Shown here piece after piece: positions 1 to 9,838 of a DNA stretch of 64,000 nucleotides. The stretch is from Thermovirga sp. GTDB taxonomy: Bacteria > Synergistota > Synergistia > Synergistales > Thermovirgaceae. Positions within the stretch are counted from its first letter, which is position 1, and each line of letters begins with the position of its first letter. The position numbers and the translations under genes were made by a program. A model generated the notes under the pieces. It saw only the letters and a list, made by a program, of their open reading frames with translations, was not told the DNA's origin and searched no databases. The stretch covers positions 1 through 64,000 of the forward strand of contig NZ_JACDOB010000004.1 of NCBI RefSeq assembly GCF_017656375.1, written 5' to 3'.

Positions 1-144
1 AGCAATATTTTCTACCCACTTGTAGATGTGCCTAAGTTTCGTTCCGACTACTTAGTTAAAGTGAAGAAGGTAATGGAAAAGGCGGGCACCTCTCCTTTAT
101 ACTGGTGCTGCCCAAACAACCAAAACAAAGGGAAAAGGAGGTAA
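1..144 (+). CDS. C-terminal fragment of an unidentified protein, truncated by window edge
   Basis: Frame 1 is open from base 1 to TAA at 142-144 (SNIFYPLVDVPKFRSDYLVKVKKVMEKAGTSPLYWCCPNNQNKGKRR); followed 6 nt later by an SD-linked small ORF. Confidence 0.55.
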   Translation, partial: SNIFYPLVDVPKFRSDYLVKVKKVMEKAGTSPLYWCCPNNQNKGKRR

Positions 145-150
145 CCCGCC

Positions 151-315
151 ATGGCATCATTATACCAGCGCTTAAAACATTCCAAAAATCCCAATGCCGC
201 CATGGAGGTCATATGTAACCTAATGGAAAAAGGAAAAACTAGCCCTGCCCAGAACCCTAAAATCACCCCCTGGACAGGGCTAGACAGTATACGCAAACAA
301 CATCTAAAAAGGTAA
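151..315 (+). CDS. Small 54-aa protein of unknown function
   Basis: ATG at 151 preceded by AAAAGGAGGTAACCCGCC; translates MASLYQRLKHSKNPNAAMEVICNLMEKGKTSPAQNPKITPWTGLDSIRKQHLKR; missing from ORF track because of its size. Confidence 0.6.
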   Translation: MASLYQRLKHSKNPNAAMEVICNLMEKGKTSPAQNPKITPWTGLDSIRKQHLKR

Positions 316-372
316 CATTTTCACTGTCCGTTTACATTGAACAACAATCATAATTCTGAGAAGAACTTAACC

Positions 373-2715
373 TCACCTAAAGCTCACTACAGTTACACCA
401 ATTCCACCCTCTGCTGGCTCTCCTAACCTGAAGCTTGTAACATAAGGAAGCCTTTTACATAAGGCATGCACCTCTCTTCTGAGTATACCCTCTCCTCGCC
501 CATGGATGATAGTAACCTCACCATAACCCGCTCTAAACGCCCTATCCAAATACAGTTCAACCTCGGGCATAGCTTCATCCACAGTCATTCCTCTGATCAT
601 TATTGAGGGAGGGACAGAAACCTTCTTAAAGTTGCCTCTTATAGTCGGAACCGTTTGATCTTCAACTTCTTCTCTTTTCTTTACTAGTTTAAGTTTATTC
701 AATTGCACTTCTATCTTGATGGAACCACATAATAGCGTAGCTTTCCCTTCTTCAATTGCTTCAACAGTCCCCTTTGTGGACTGGCCTACTATTTCCACAA
801 GGTCTCCAGTAGAAATCTCCTCGGCCTTTGCTCTCTCTATGGACACTTCTTCACGCGCATGAATGTTCTTCTTCATCTTCAACATGCGCTGCCTGCCCTT
901 TTCCGTGGATTTATGTAATTCTTTAGCATTGAAAACCCCTATTTTCCCCACCATTTCCTGATACAATTTCTGGGCTTCGTCTATCATTTCCAGGGCTTCA
1001 TCCTTCGCCTCAGAAAGAATTCGCTCTCTTTCCAATTCCAGCTTTGTCCTCTCTTTACTCAACTCTTCTTTTAGCCTGTTAAGTTGCATTTCCTTAAGCT
1101 TCAATTCTTCCCTTAATCTATCTATTGCCATATGCTTGTCATGTAACTCCTCCACAAGCTTTTCTTCTCCATAGTAGGACTCCAAAAGCACATCCTTCGC
1201 TTTGGATATTATCTCTTCCGGCATCCCTAAGTGCTTTGCTATAGTTAAAGCGTTACTTTTACCTGGCATTCCCATAAGAAGACGGAACGTGGGTTTCAAC
1301 GATTTAGAGTCAAATTCCATGCTTGCGGTCTCTACCCCTTTAGCTGTCAAGGCGTATCTCTTTATCAAATTGTGATGTGTTGTGGCAAGAGTTAAGCAAC
1401 CTATAGCTCTAAGTTTATCAAGAATGGCAATTCCCAAAGCCGCCCCTTCTTGAGGGTCCGTTCCAGCACCCAACTCATCTAACAAAAGCAAACTCTTTTT
1501 ATTGGCTTTTTGGAGCATCTCAATCAATCTAGTCAGGTGGGCGCTAAACGTGGAAAGATTCTGTTCTATGCTCTGTTCGTCTCCTATGTCGGCCAACATC
1601 CAGTCAACAAAACCTATTTCTGTTCCCTCACTACAAGGAATTGGGAATCCACACCAACCAAGATACAAAGATACTGCTACAGTCTTAAGCGCTACTGTCT
1701 TGCCGCCAGTATTAGGGCCTGTTATTACCAGCTGTCTAAAAGTAGTTCCACAAAATATATCTATGGGAACACAAAGGTTCCCTAACAAAGGATGTCTAGC
1801 TCCTTTTAACTTGAACATAGGAGAATTTTTCATCACAGGAAGAATCCACCTATGCTTTTTCATTACTTCTCTCAAAGCATACAGCAGGTCTAAAAGGCCC
1901 AATATATGCTCTACTCTTTCCAAAGGCTTTTGTTTTTCCAAAATTTCACGGGTCAGCCTTTGTAAAATTCTTCTTTCTTCTTCCTCTATCTCCTTCTTTA
2001 AAATGGACACCTTGTTATTTATCTCTATCAAGCCTTCCGGCTCCATGTAAAGACTGTTACCTGTGGTAGAACGATCAATAACTATACCCTTGAATCTATT
2101 CAAATACTCTTGTCTCACCAAAAGAACTATGCGCTCTTTACGATAATGAATATTTTTGTCTTGAAGCATGTGAGAAAAAGATGAATTTGAGACAAGATTT
2201 TGAGCTAACTTTCTTGCTTTAAAACTATAGTTCCTATGCTCAGTTCTCAACTTACCAAGCAAATCAGATGCGCTGTCATAAAGCCTTCCATCATCAGCCA
2301 AAATATGCAGGTCTTCAAACAAGGCGCTTAAATCAGGAATTTTTCTTATAAGGGAATAAAGTTCTGGGAAAGATTCCTTTCTGTCCACCAAGGCTTCCCT
2401 CAACCTCATGGCAAGCCCCACCATGTTCCTTATTTGTACCAACTCCATGCCACTTAGAAGGCCAGACACCTTCGCCTCTTCAAAAAGCTTACCCAAGGGG
2501 TTAAGATCCTTTTCCCAAGGCAGCCTTCCGCAAACATCTTCATATTTCCCAAAAGAATTAAGTAGCGCTTGCCTTTCCTCGACCTGCTCGAGAGAAGAAA
2601 AAGGCCCTTGCTGCCTAAGGCATTCAACTCCCAAAGGGCTTCTGCATTCATTTTCTATAAGTTCTAAAACTTTAGGTATATCAACAAGCTGAAGAGTTTT
2701 TTCATCGGTTCTCAC
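373..2715 (-). CDS. mutS2: MutS2 family protein (ATPase plus C-terminal Smr domain)
   Basis: 780 aa; Walker A GPNTGGKTVALKT, LLDELGAGTDPQEGAAL, C-terminal Smr-like IHGRGEGILR. Confidence 0.95.
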   Translation of the reverse strand: MRTDEKTLQLVDIPKVLELIENECRSPLGVECLRQQGPFSSLEQVEERQALLNSFGKYEDVCGRLPWEKDLNPLGKLFEEAKVSGLLSGMELVQIRNMVGLAMRLREALVDRKESFPELYSLIRKIPDLSALFEDLHILADDGRLYDSASDLLGKLRTEHRNYSFKARKLAQNLVSNSSFSHMLQDKNIHYRKERIVLLVRQEYLNRFKGIVIDRSTTGNSLYMEPEGLIEINNKVSILKKEIEEEERRILQRLTREILEKQKPLERVEHILGLLDLLYALREVMKKHRWILPVMKNSPMFKLKGARHPLLGNLCVPIDIFCGTTFRQLVITGPNTGGKTVALKTVAVSLYLGWCGFPIPCSEGTEIGFVDWMLADIGDEQSIEQNLSTFSAHLTRLIEMLQKANKKSLLLLDELGAGTDPQEGAALGIAILDKLRAIGCLTLATTHHNLIKRYALTAKGVETASMEFDSKSLKPTFRLLMGMPGKSNALTIAKHLGMPEEIISKAKDVLLESYYGEEKLVEELHDKHMAIDRLREELKLKEMQLNRLKEELSKERTKLELERERILSEAKDEALEMIDEAQKLYQEMVGKIGVFNAKELHKSTEKGRQRMLKMKKNIHAREEVSIERAKAEEISTGDLVEIVGQSTKGTVEAIEEGKATLLCGSIKIEVQLNKLKLVKKREEVEDQTVPTIRGNFKKVSVPPSIMIRGMTVDEAMPEVELYLDRAFRAGYGEVTIIHGRGEGILRREVHALCKRLPYVTSFRLGEPAEGGIGVTVVSFR

Positions 2716-3323
2716 TGTTTTATATCGTCACCCTCTTGATGTACTTGGTTATTAATATCTCCTACTGGGACTTTCAATGGTAATGTGCCATCATGTTGCC
2801 AAAGCTCTTTATACAAAGGGAAGGAATTAAATTCTTTCGAATCTATTTTACCCATCAGGTCCTGCACATACGGCAATACCACGCCAGCTATATTCATGGA
2901 TACAGACTTTTTCACCCAGTCTGTTCCCATAAAAGGAACCAAAAAGGATGTTGCCATATATATCAATAACAAAAAAACTAAGCTCTTTAGCAGGCCGGCA
3001 ATTCCTCCAAGGACTCTGTCCACAACCGAGAGGCTTACAAAACGTAGGAAAGCTTTCACTACCCTTCTTAAAAATCCTCCTGCTATAAGGCATAGAAGAT
3101 ATATTAAAAAAAGGCAAAGAATCCTAGCATATCCTGCCTCCAAGGCAAACCAACTCACTAAAAGTTCAGCTGCCTTATCTGACCAGTACCATGCAAGCAA
3201 AAAGCCTCCAACCACGGAAAGGATGGAAATTATCTCTCCCGACAAGCCCCTCAATAAGCCTCTAGATACAAAATAAATCGCCATAAAAAGTACTATTAAG
3301 TCAACTGTAAACGCCAATCCCAT
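2712..3323 (-). CDS. CvpA family membrane protein
   Basis: Four hydrophobic segments, CvpA-like RGLLRGLSGEIISILSVVGGF; overlaps mutS2 by 4 nt. Confidence 0.8.
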   Translation of the reverse strand: MGLAFTVDLIVLFMAIYFVSRGLLRGLSGEIISILSVVGGFLLAWYWSDKAAELLVSWFALEAGYARILCLFLIYLLCLIAGGFLRRVVKAFLRFVSLSVVDRVLGGIAGLLKSLVFLLLIYMATSFLVPFMGTDWVKKSVSMNIAGVVLPYVQDLMGKIDSKEFNSFPLYKELWQHDGTLPLKVPVGDINNQVHQEGDDIKQ

Positions 3324-3325
3324 AA

Positions 3326-3562
3326 TCAGTTACACTCTTTCAGGGCCTTTTCTAATTTCTCAGTAACTTCTTCTATTTCATAGGCCATCTTTAGGCAACC
3401 CAAAAGCAGTCTCTGTTCTTGCTCTACAGAACCTTCAATGCCTTCAACTGCTTCTTTGACGATTTTCAGAACCGCGTTGAACTTATCTTCATCCAGTCGA
3501 GTTAAAATGGAATATGTCTTTTTCCCCACAAGCACATTAACTCGCCGAACTTCTCCCTGCAA
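3326..3562 (-). CDS. zapA: ZapA-like cell division protein
   Basis: 78 aa; VNVLVGKKTYSILTRLDEDKFNAVLKIV pattern typical of ZapA; adjacent to cvpA-mutS2. Confidence 0.75.
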   Translation of the reverse strand: MQGEVRRVNVLVGKKTYSILTRLDEDKFNAVLKIVKEAVEGIEGSVEQEQRLLLGCLKMAYEIEEVTEKLEKALKECN

Positions 3563-3624
3563 TTGGGTTGCCCCCCTTCTTCTCGCGCTATGTTTCCCAA
3601 ATTATCTACACAAGGAACTCCTTA

Positions 3625-3900
3625 TTACTCCACAACCCCTCTTATCTTGTCTAACAGCGCCTTTATCCTTTCCTCAGCCTCTTTCTGCACATATTTGAGA
3701 TCGGAAAGTTCTCTGTCCTTTTCTTCTATAATTTTTTTATAGTCTTCTTTTATGGCCTCAATTTCGCTGTTTTTCTCCTCCAAGACTTCCTTGTGGATTT
3801 CGATTTCTTCTTTTAATTGCCTGTTTTCATCGAGCAATTCATTAAGACGCTTTGTAACCCTCTCTACAAGACCTTCAAGATTAGCAAGATATTCCTGCAC
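3625..3900 (-). CDS. Small coiled-coil protein (ZapB-like)
   Basis: 91 aa, almost entirely charged heptad repeats; between pheT and zapA. Confidence 0.6.
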   Translation of the reverse strand: MQEYLANLEGLVERVTKRLNELLDENRQLKEEIEIHKEVLEEKNSEIEAIKEDYKKIIEEKDRELSDLKYVQKEAEERIKALLDKIRGVVE

Positions 3901-3918
3901 AGGAATCCCCTCCTTAAC

Positions 3919-6330
3919 TTAGCGTAAAACATAGCCCTTCTGTTGTAGGGCCTCTCTTAGCCCCATATGTGCTTTATCTACTTCTTCATCACGAAGAGTA
4001 ACTTCCTCAGACCTATACTCTAAAGTAAAAGCTACACTCCTTTTGCCCTCAGGGAGCCCTTTCCCTTCATACACATCAAACAGCCTTACACTTCTCACAT
4101 ACTGAGACGCTAAATCCTTTACATCCACCTTAACTTTCTCTACAGGCATTCCCTTGTCAATGAGAATAGATATATCTCTATACACTGCCGGATATTTATT
4201 TGTTTTTCCAAAGCTAACACCTTTCGACCTCTCTAACACCTCAAGGTCTAGTTCAAACAACAACACCGGTTGAGGCAACGAGAGTTCCTCCGCTATTTTA
4301 GGCTTCAATCGACATAAGTATCCTATTACTTTGCCGTTATTCAAAATATGAGCCGATTGTCCTTTATGGCCAAAAGGATATTCACCCTTCACAAACTCTA
4401 ACAAAACGCCTTTAGCCTCAGTCAAGGCCATAATATCTGCCTTCACCGAGAAGAAATCATCTACTTGCTCTTTCCACACGAACCGGGAATCCTTTCCAAG
4501 ACAAACTATACCTCCTATATGGAGATTTTCCTTGACTCCCAATTCTGTTCCATCTTCAAGAGAAAACACTTTCCCTATCTCGAACATTCTTATGGGACTT
4601 CTCCATCCATTTCTAATATTAGCAGCAGCTGCTTTCAGCAAGCCAAATGCCAAAGAAGTCCTCATAATAGATTGTTCCTTGCTCAAAGGGTTAGATAAGG
4701 TTACACAATTTGCCAAGGGGCTATCTTCCGGAATCCTTAAGGTCTTTAGTAAGTCTGGAGATATAAAGCTGTATGTTATTGCTTCCGCGTAACCTCGTCC
4801 CATGGCGATATTGCGCAACTGGCGCTCTGTCCTCATCCTTTTTGTTATGTCACCAGGTTTGCGCGTAACAGCCGGCAATCTGGATTCCATTTTGTCGTAT
4901 CCCCAAACTCTTCCAACTTCTTCTATCAGGTCTTCCTCTATTGATACATCCGCACGGAAACTGGGGACTTGAAAAACTCTTCTATCCTCTTCCTTAGTAG
5001 TTTCAATAAACCCTAACCTACGTAAAATAGTTGATGCTAAATCCATATCTTCGAGCAACAGGACTTTCTTCAGATTCTTTCTGGTCAGCTCAACATAACG
5101 AGGTTGTTCCTCGCCCGATCTTTCCATTACCTGACCAAGGGGACGCGCTGCTTTCCATTTAACAAGATACTCAAAGGTCTTAGATAAAGCTATTGTCACC
5201 TTCGCAGGATCAACCTTTCTGGCAAACCTATAAGCAGCTTCACTAGGAAGACCCAGCCTTCTATACGTCTTGCTCACTCTCACAGAATCGAAATTCGCAG
5301 ATTCTAGCGCTATCCTTTTCGTGCTATCGTTTATTTCCGTGTTTTCTCCTCCCATTACTCCCGCAAGAGCAACAGGAATTCCTCCGCTGGCTATCACGAG
5401 GTCATCAGGAATCAAGCTTCGTTCTTTGCCATCAAGAGTTACTATTTTTTCTCCTTCACGAGCACTTCTTACCGTTATTTCCTTTTCTGGCAAAAGGTCG
5501 TAATCAAAAGCATGAAGGGGCTGGCCTAGATACAACATTACAAGATTGGTAGCATCAACGATGTTGTTAATGGGCCTCATGCCTAAAAGGGACAACCTGA
5601 CGCGTTCCTTCACGGGAGAAGGACCTATTTTTACGTTATCTGCAAAACCCAAAGCATAAAGAGAACATCCTTCATCCTGCAAAGTTATTCCCTTAAATTC
5701 TTTCTCCATATCAGAGGTCGAAGGCCCGGAATCACTAAAACCCTTATTTGGCCTAAGTTCGTTTATCGAAACATCCAGTATAGCAGCAACTTCTTGAGCT
5801 AGTCCTCGGACGCTCAAAAGGTCTCCTCTATTTGGAGTTATAGAAATATCCAACACATAATCATCTAACCCAAGAATGGGCCTTATATCTTTTCCAGGCT
5901 TTTCACTTTCGGATAGTCTCAAAATTCCAAACTCGTCAGCGATATCTGGCAAGCCTATTTCATCTGCCGACAACATCATACCTTCACTCACAATGCCATC
6001 GAACTCCCGTGCTGCCATCACAGTTCCATCAGCAACTGTCGCACCTGGAGGTGCATAAGGCACCACATCTTCTGCTCTCAGATTTTTAGCTGCTGTTACG
6101 CAGGTAGCCTCGCCCTTTCCTGTGTCCAGTTTGACAACTAACAGGTTAGGATTATCAGGGTGCCCCTTTATACTCTTAACTTTCGCAGTAACGACGCCCT
6201 TTAGGAGAGGCACAGGCTTTTCGATGGATTCCACCTCGGAACCCGTTTCTGTCAGCCTTTCAACAACATGTTCCATGTTATCTATCTTGAAATTTACCTC
6301 TTCTTTTAACCAACTCCAACATATCTTCAT
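3919..6330 (-). CDS. pheT: Phenylalanyl-tRNA synthetase beta subunit
   Basis: 803 aa; tRNA-binding domain, B3/B4 and B5 domains, C-terminal FDX-ACB; 4-nt overlap with pheS. Confidence 0.97.
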   Translation of the reverse strand: MKICWSWLKEEVNFKIDNMEHVVERLTETGSEVESIEKPVPLLKGVVTAKVKSIKGHPDNPNLLVVKLDTGKGEATCVTAAKNLRAEDVVPYAPPGATVADGTVMAAREFDGIVSEGMMLSADEIGLPDIADEFGILRLSESEKPGKDIRPILGLDDYVLDISITPNRGDLLSVRGLAQEVAAILDVSINELRPNKGFSDSGPSTSDMEKEFKGITLQDEGCSLYALGFADNVKIGPSPVKERVRLSLLGMRPINNIVDATNLVMLYLGQPLHAFDYDLLPEKEITVRSAREGEKIVTLDGKERSLIPDDLVIASGGIPVALAGVMGGENTEINDSTKRIALESANFDSVRVSKTYRRLGLPSEAAYRFARKVDPAKVTIALSKTFEYLVKWKAARPLGQVMERSGEEQPRYVELTRKNLKKVLLLEDMDLASTILRRLGFIETTKEEDRRVFQVPSFRADVSIEEDLIEEVGRVWGYDKMESRLPAVTRKPGDITKRMRTERQLRNIAMGRGYAEAITYSFISPDLLKTLRIPEDSPLANCVTLSNPLSKEQSIMRTSLAFGLLKAAAANIRNGWRSPIRMFEIGKVFSLEDGTELGVKENLHIGGIVCLGKDSRFVWKEQVDDFFSVKADIMALTEAKGVLLEFVKGEYPFGHKGQSAHILNNGKVIGYLCRLKPKIAEELSLPQPVLLFELDLEVLERSKGVSFGKTNKYPAVYRDISILIDKGMPVEKVKVDVKDLASQYVRSVRLFDVYEGKGLPEGKRSVAFTLEYRSEEVTLRDEEVDKAHMGLREALQQKGYVLR

Positions 6331-7412
6331 TCCTGGCGACCCCCTATTAAAAATGCAAGATCTCCTTCGAAAAACACCCTCAAATCATCTAATCCATATT
6401 TCAACATGGCTATGCGGTCCAATCCCATTCCCCAAGCAAAACCATTGTATTTCTGCGGGTCTATCCCGCCAGCCCTCAATACATTCGGGTGTGTCATGCC
6501 CATACCGGCAATCTCGAGCCATCCTGTCCCCTTGCATATCCGACACTCTGGATTTTTACCAGAACATGCAACGCACTCTACATCCATCTCCAAGGAAGGC
6601 TCAGTAAAGGGGAAATAGCTTGCCCTATATCTCACTTTTAATGAACGTTCAAATATTATGTTAGCAAAAGCCTCCATACAGCCCTTCAAATCTGCCACAG
6701 AAATATCTTCATCTATTAACAATCCCTCCAGTTGATGAAACATCGGAGAATGGGTAGGATCATTGTCTCTTCTATAAACTTTACCAGGGACCACGATACG
6801 TAAGGGGGCACCCATTTGACGCATAGCCCTTACCTCTACAGGAGAAGTATGAGTCCTCAAGAGCAGCCCGTTGGTTGTATAAAAGGTATCTTGCATATCT
6901 CTTGCGGGGTGATGTGGAGGAATATTTAAAGCCTCAAAATTATAGAAATCATTCTCTATTTCAGGCCCATAAGCCACTGTAAATCCCATGGAAGCGAAAA
7001 TTTCAACTACTTCCTCCATTACTTGGGCTACTGGATGGAAACCACCCCACTTCCTGCCTCTAGGGGGAAGTGTTACATCTATGGCATCCTCTTCCTCTTC
7101 CTTCTGATAAAACGCCTCCAAGAGTGCTTCTCTTTTTTGCCTAATTGCCAGTTCTATCTCCTCTTTAAGTTGATTCAATAACTGGCCAGCTTTAGGACGT
7201 TCGCTAGGATCTATATTTTTTATACTTTTTAGAAGGCTTGTTATATTACCCTTTTTACCCAAAAATCTGACCCTTATCTCCTCCAAATCTTCAGGTCCTT
7301 TTGCCTTTTTAAGTTCTGTAAAAAAAAGATCTTTTATTTCCGCTGTTTTTCTTTCTATATCGATCACTACAGCCACACCCCATTTCTCTCTACTGATAAC
7401 TTTATCATTCAT
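6327..7412 (-). CDS. pheS: Phenylalanyl-tRNA synthetase alpha subunit
   Basis: Class II motifs; THTSPVEVRAM, GMGLDRIAMLKYG. Exact start may be the internal Met or Val before IDIERK. Confidence 0.96.
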   Translation of the reverse strand: MNDKVISREKWGVAVVIDIERKTAEIKDLFFTELKKAKGPEDLEEIRVRFLGKKGNITSLLKSIKNIDPSERPKAGQLLNQLKEEIELAIRQKREALLEAFYQKEEEEDAIDVTLPPRGRKWGGFHPVAQVMEEVVEIFASMGFTVAYGPEIENDFYNFEALNIPPHHPARDMQDTFYTTNGLLLRTHTSPVEVRAMRQMGAPLRIVVPGKVYRRDNDPTHSPMFHQLEGLLIDEDISVADLKGCMEAFANIIFERSLKVRYRASYFPFTEPSLEMDVECVACSGKNPECRICKGTGWLEIAGMGMTHPNVLRAGGIDPQKYNGFAWGMGLDRIAMLKYGLDDLRVFFEGDLAFLIGGRQE

Positions 7413-7416
7413 ATAG

Positions 7417-8082
7417 TTATTCTAACAATTTATTTAAATCATCTCGATAGGCAGCTACAATCAGTTTGTCCTCTTTTCCCAAAAGGGTATCTGCTTTAGG
7501 AAGAAACTTTTCAGAACCTCTTTTGACTAATAGGACGACAGCATTATATCGGTTTCTGAATTCCAGCTCCGCCAAAGTCTTGCCTACCATCTCTTCGTAT
7601 GTTCCAATTTCACCGATCATAAAATCTGATCCTGGCAACTCGACGAAGTTGGACAGCGCAGGCTTAGAAATTTGTTCTGCTATCTTAACACCAAAATCCC
7701 TTTCAGGGAAAAACACCCTTTGAGCCCCCATCCTTGCCAATACCCGGGCGTGAATAGTGCTGTTTGCTCTGGCCGCCACATAAGGAACTCCCATCCCAAC
7801 AAGCAAAGTTACCGCCAAAATGCTCGCTTCTATGTTTTCCCCTATGGCAACTATGGCTCCATCCACTTCCTTGGCACCTATCTTTTTTAAAGCCTCCTCG
7901 TCGGTTGCATCCATCTGAACGGCAACATCTACTTTATCTGCAAGTTCATCTATCCTGGCTCTGTTTTTATCTACAGCTATCACGTTCTCCCCAAGCTCTG
8001 CCAATCTCTCACATACAGCCTTTCCAAACCTACCCAAACCCACTACTAAAAATGTCTTCCTCTTTCCAATTTTTTTGGGCAA
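7417..8082 (-). CDS. trkA: K+ uptake regulatory NAD-binding protein TrkA/KtrA
   Basis: Rossmann GLGRFGKAVCERLAELG plus TrkA-C domain. Confidence 0.93.
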   Translation of the reverse strand: MPKKIGKRKTFLVVGLGRFGKAVCERLAELGENVIAVDKNRARIDELADKVDVAVQMDATDEEALKKIGAKEVDGAIVAIGENIEASILAVTLLVGMGVPYVAARANSTIHARVLARMGAQRVFFPERDFGVKIAEQISKPALSNFVELPGSDFMIGEIGTYEEMVGKTLAELEFRNRYNAVVLLVKRGSEKFLPKADTLLGKEDKLIVAAYRDDLNKLLE

Positions 8083-8094
8083 GCTAACACCCTC

Positions 8095-9420
8095 CTAACC
8101 TATAGGCACATTGGTATCAATATATGAAATATGTCTTTGCTCATCCTTTCTCGCAACTCCATAGAAGAAAACAATCAAACCAACCCTGCCCCAAAACATC
8201 AACAAAATCAGTAAGAATTTACCTAAGCCAGAAAGCCCTTGCGTTATTCCGGTCGAAAGGCCAACTGTACCTAAAGCAGAAGTCACCTCAAAAAGAATCT
8301 CTCTAAAAGAATAAGGTTCCATTATTCCTAATATAAAGGAAGAAAGAAATATGGTCACCATATAAACTATAACAAGAGACACGGCTTTTCTTAAGATGCT
8401 ATAAGGTATCCTTCTGCTGGAGAAAATTATGTCTTCCCTTTGCAAAATTTCGCTGTATAAGGACAATAACAAAACCCCAAATGTGGTTGTCTTTATGCCT
8501 CCTCCCGTAGAGCCAGGAGAAGCTCCTATTATCATCAGTAAAATCAACACAAAAGATCCCACGGGAGAAATTTTCCCTATATCCACTGTGTTGAATCCAG
8601 CAGTACGGGCTGAAACAGACTGGAATAAAGCATCCCAAAAACTTTGAAATACGGAGACATCATGTCTCCACACAATGTGCTCTGTCAAAAATAAGGCCAA
8701 GCAACCTATTACTATTAGCAAAAACGTGACAGAAAAGACTAGCTTACAGTAAGGTGACATTCGCTTATTGTGGTATTCTATGCCCACTAACTCCATTAGA
8801 GGAACAAATCCTATCCCGCCCAATATTATAAGCAACATTATAATCAAAGTAATAGATGGGTCTTCGCGAAAAGGCACAAGGTTATCCGGAAAGGTTGAGA
8901 AACCAGCGTTACAAAAAGCGCTTATGCTATGAAAAATGGCGTGGCCAAGGGCATCTAACGGCTCGTAATAATCCAACAGCTCCCCAAAAAGCAACAATGC
9001 TCCAAAAAGCTCTATGGCAAAAGTCATCTTCACTATATGCCCTAACAGCCTTATTACCCCCGAAACTCCATCAAGACCTAGGCTACTTGAAAGGCAGTAC
9101 CTATGTTGAAGACTCACCCGCGAACCACGCAATATAAATAAAGATGTAAAGGCAGTCATAACACCTAGACCGCCAAGCTGCATTAAGACAACAATCAAGC
9201 ACTTAGAGTAAAAACTCAAATCAGTGGCTGTATTTACAACAACCAATCCGGTAACACAAACCGCAGATGTGACAGTAAAAAGAGAATCAATAAAATTCAA
9301 TGGTCTATAACTGTGGTTCAAAATCCAAAGAAGGAGGGTTCCTGACACAATCAACATCAGAAACCCTCCGACAATAATCCTTTCTGGTTTTAATTTACCG
9401 TAAAACTTTTTGGGATTTAT
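8095..9420 (-). CDS. trkH: K+ uptake membrane protein TrkH/KtrB; proposed AUA start extending the track ORF (8095..9357)
   Basis: TrkH/KtrB signatures (CVTGL, NAGF, TAGFNT, ASPGSTGGG). In-frame extension KLKPERIIVGGF aligns ungapped with family N-termini; ATA at 9420-9418 overlaps rplT stop as ATAA with AAGGAGG upstream. Alternative start ATG 9357 also has an SD. Confidence 0.9.
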   Translation of the reverse strand: MNPKKFYGKLKPERIIVGGFLMLIVSGTLLLWILNHSYRPLNFIDSLFTVTSAVCVTGLVVVNTATDLSFYSKCLIVVLMQLGGLGVMTAFTSLFILRGSRVSLQHRYCLSSSLGLDGVSGVIRLLGHIVKMTFAIELFGALLLFGELLDYYEPLDALGHAIFHSISAFCNAGFSTFPDNLVPFREDPSITLIIMLLIILGGIGFVPLMELVGIEYHNKRMSPYCKLVFSVTFLLIVIGCLALFLTEHIVWRHDVSVFQSFWDALFQSVSARTAGFNTVDIGKISPVGSFVLILLMIIGASPGSTGGGIKTTTFGVLLLSLYSEILQREDIIFSSRRIPYSILRKAVSLVIVYMVTIFLSSFILGIMEPYSFREILFEVTSALGTVGLSTGITQGLSGLGKFLLILLMFWGRVGLIVFFYGVARKDEQRHISYIDTNVPIG

Positions 9421-9776
9421 TGCTCAAGCGCCTCCTTGGCCTTCTCCACCATCACTTTGAATGCTTGCATATCATTCACCGCCAAGTCAGCAAGCATCTT
9501 TCTGTTAACTTGAATGCCCGCTCTTTTCAAGCCGTTTATAAAATTACTATAAGAAATATCATTCATGCGGGCCGCTGCGCTAATTCTCGTAACCCATAGC
9601 CTTCTAAAATCTCTTTTCCTTGCTCTTCTGTCCTTGTAGGCACTAGCCAAAGCATGCAAGGACGCTTCTTTTGCTCTTTTATAAGTGTTCTTCTTTCTAC
9701 CCCAAAAACCCTTAGTTATTTTAAAAAGTTTTTTGCGCTTTTTGTCGCTCGCAGATCCGCCCTTCACTCGCGGCAT
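9417..9776 (-). CDS. rplT: 50S ribosomal protein L20
   Basis: MPRVKGGSASDKKRKKLFKITKGFWGRKKNTY. Confidence 0.98.
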   Translation of the reverse strand: MPRVKGGSASDKKRKKLFKITKGFWGRKKNTYKRAKEASLHALASAYKDRRARKRDFRRLWVTRISAAARMNDISYSNFINGLKRAGIQVNRKMLADLAVNDMQAFKVMVEKAKEALEQ

Positions 9777-9838
9777 GAGCGTTCACCTCTTTCATTAGAT
9801 TATCTTAATTTTCAATTTACACTCAAACAAAATTTCGT

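Noticed and set aside
48-296. 82-aa minus-strand ORF
   Set aside because: Antisense to two plus-strand frames that have better coding signals (SD-linked 151-315 and open frame 1-144).
1502-2050. 182-aa plus-strand ORF antisense to mutS2
   Set aside because: Fully antisense to a well-supported MutS2 gene, low-complexity translation, no SD or family resemblance; same reasoning for the other antisense ORFs in the track.
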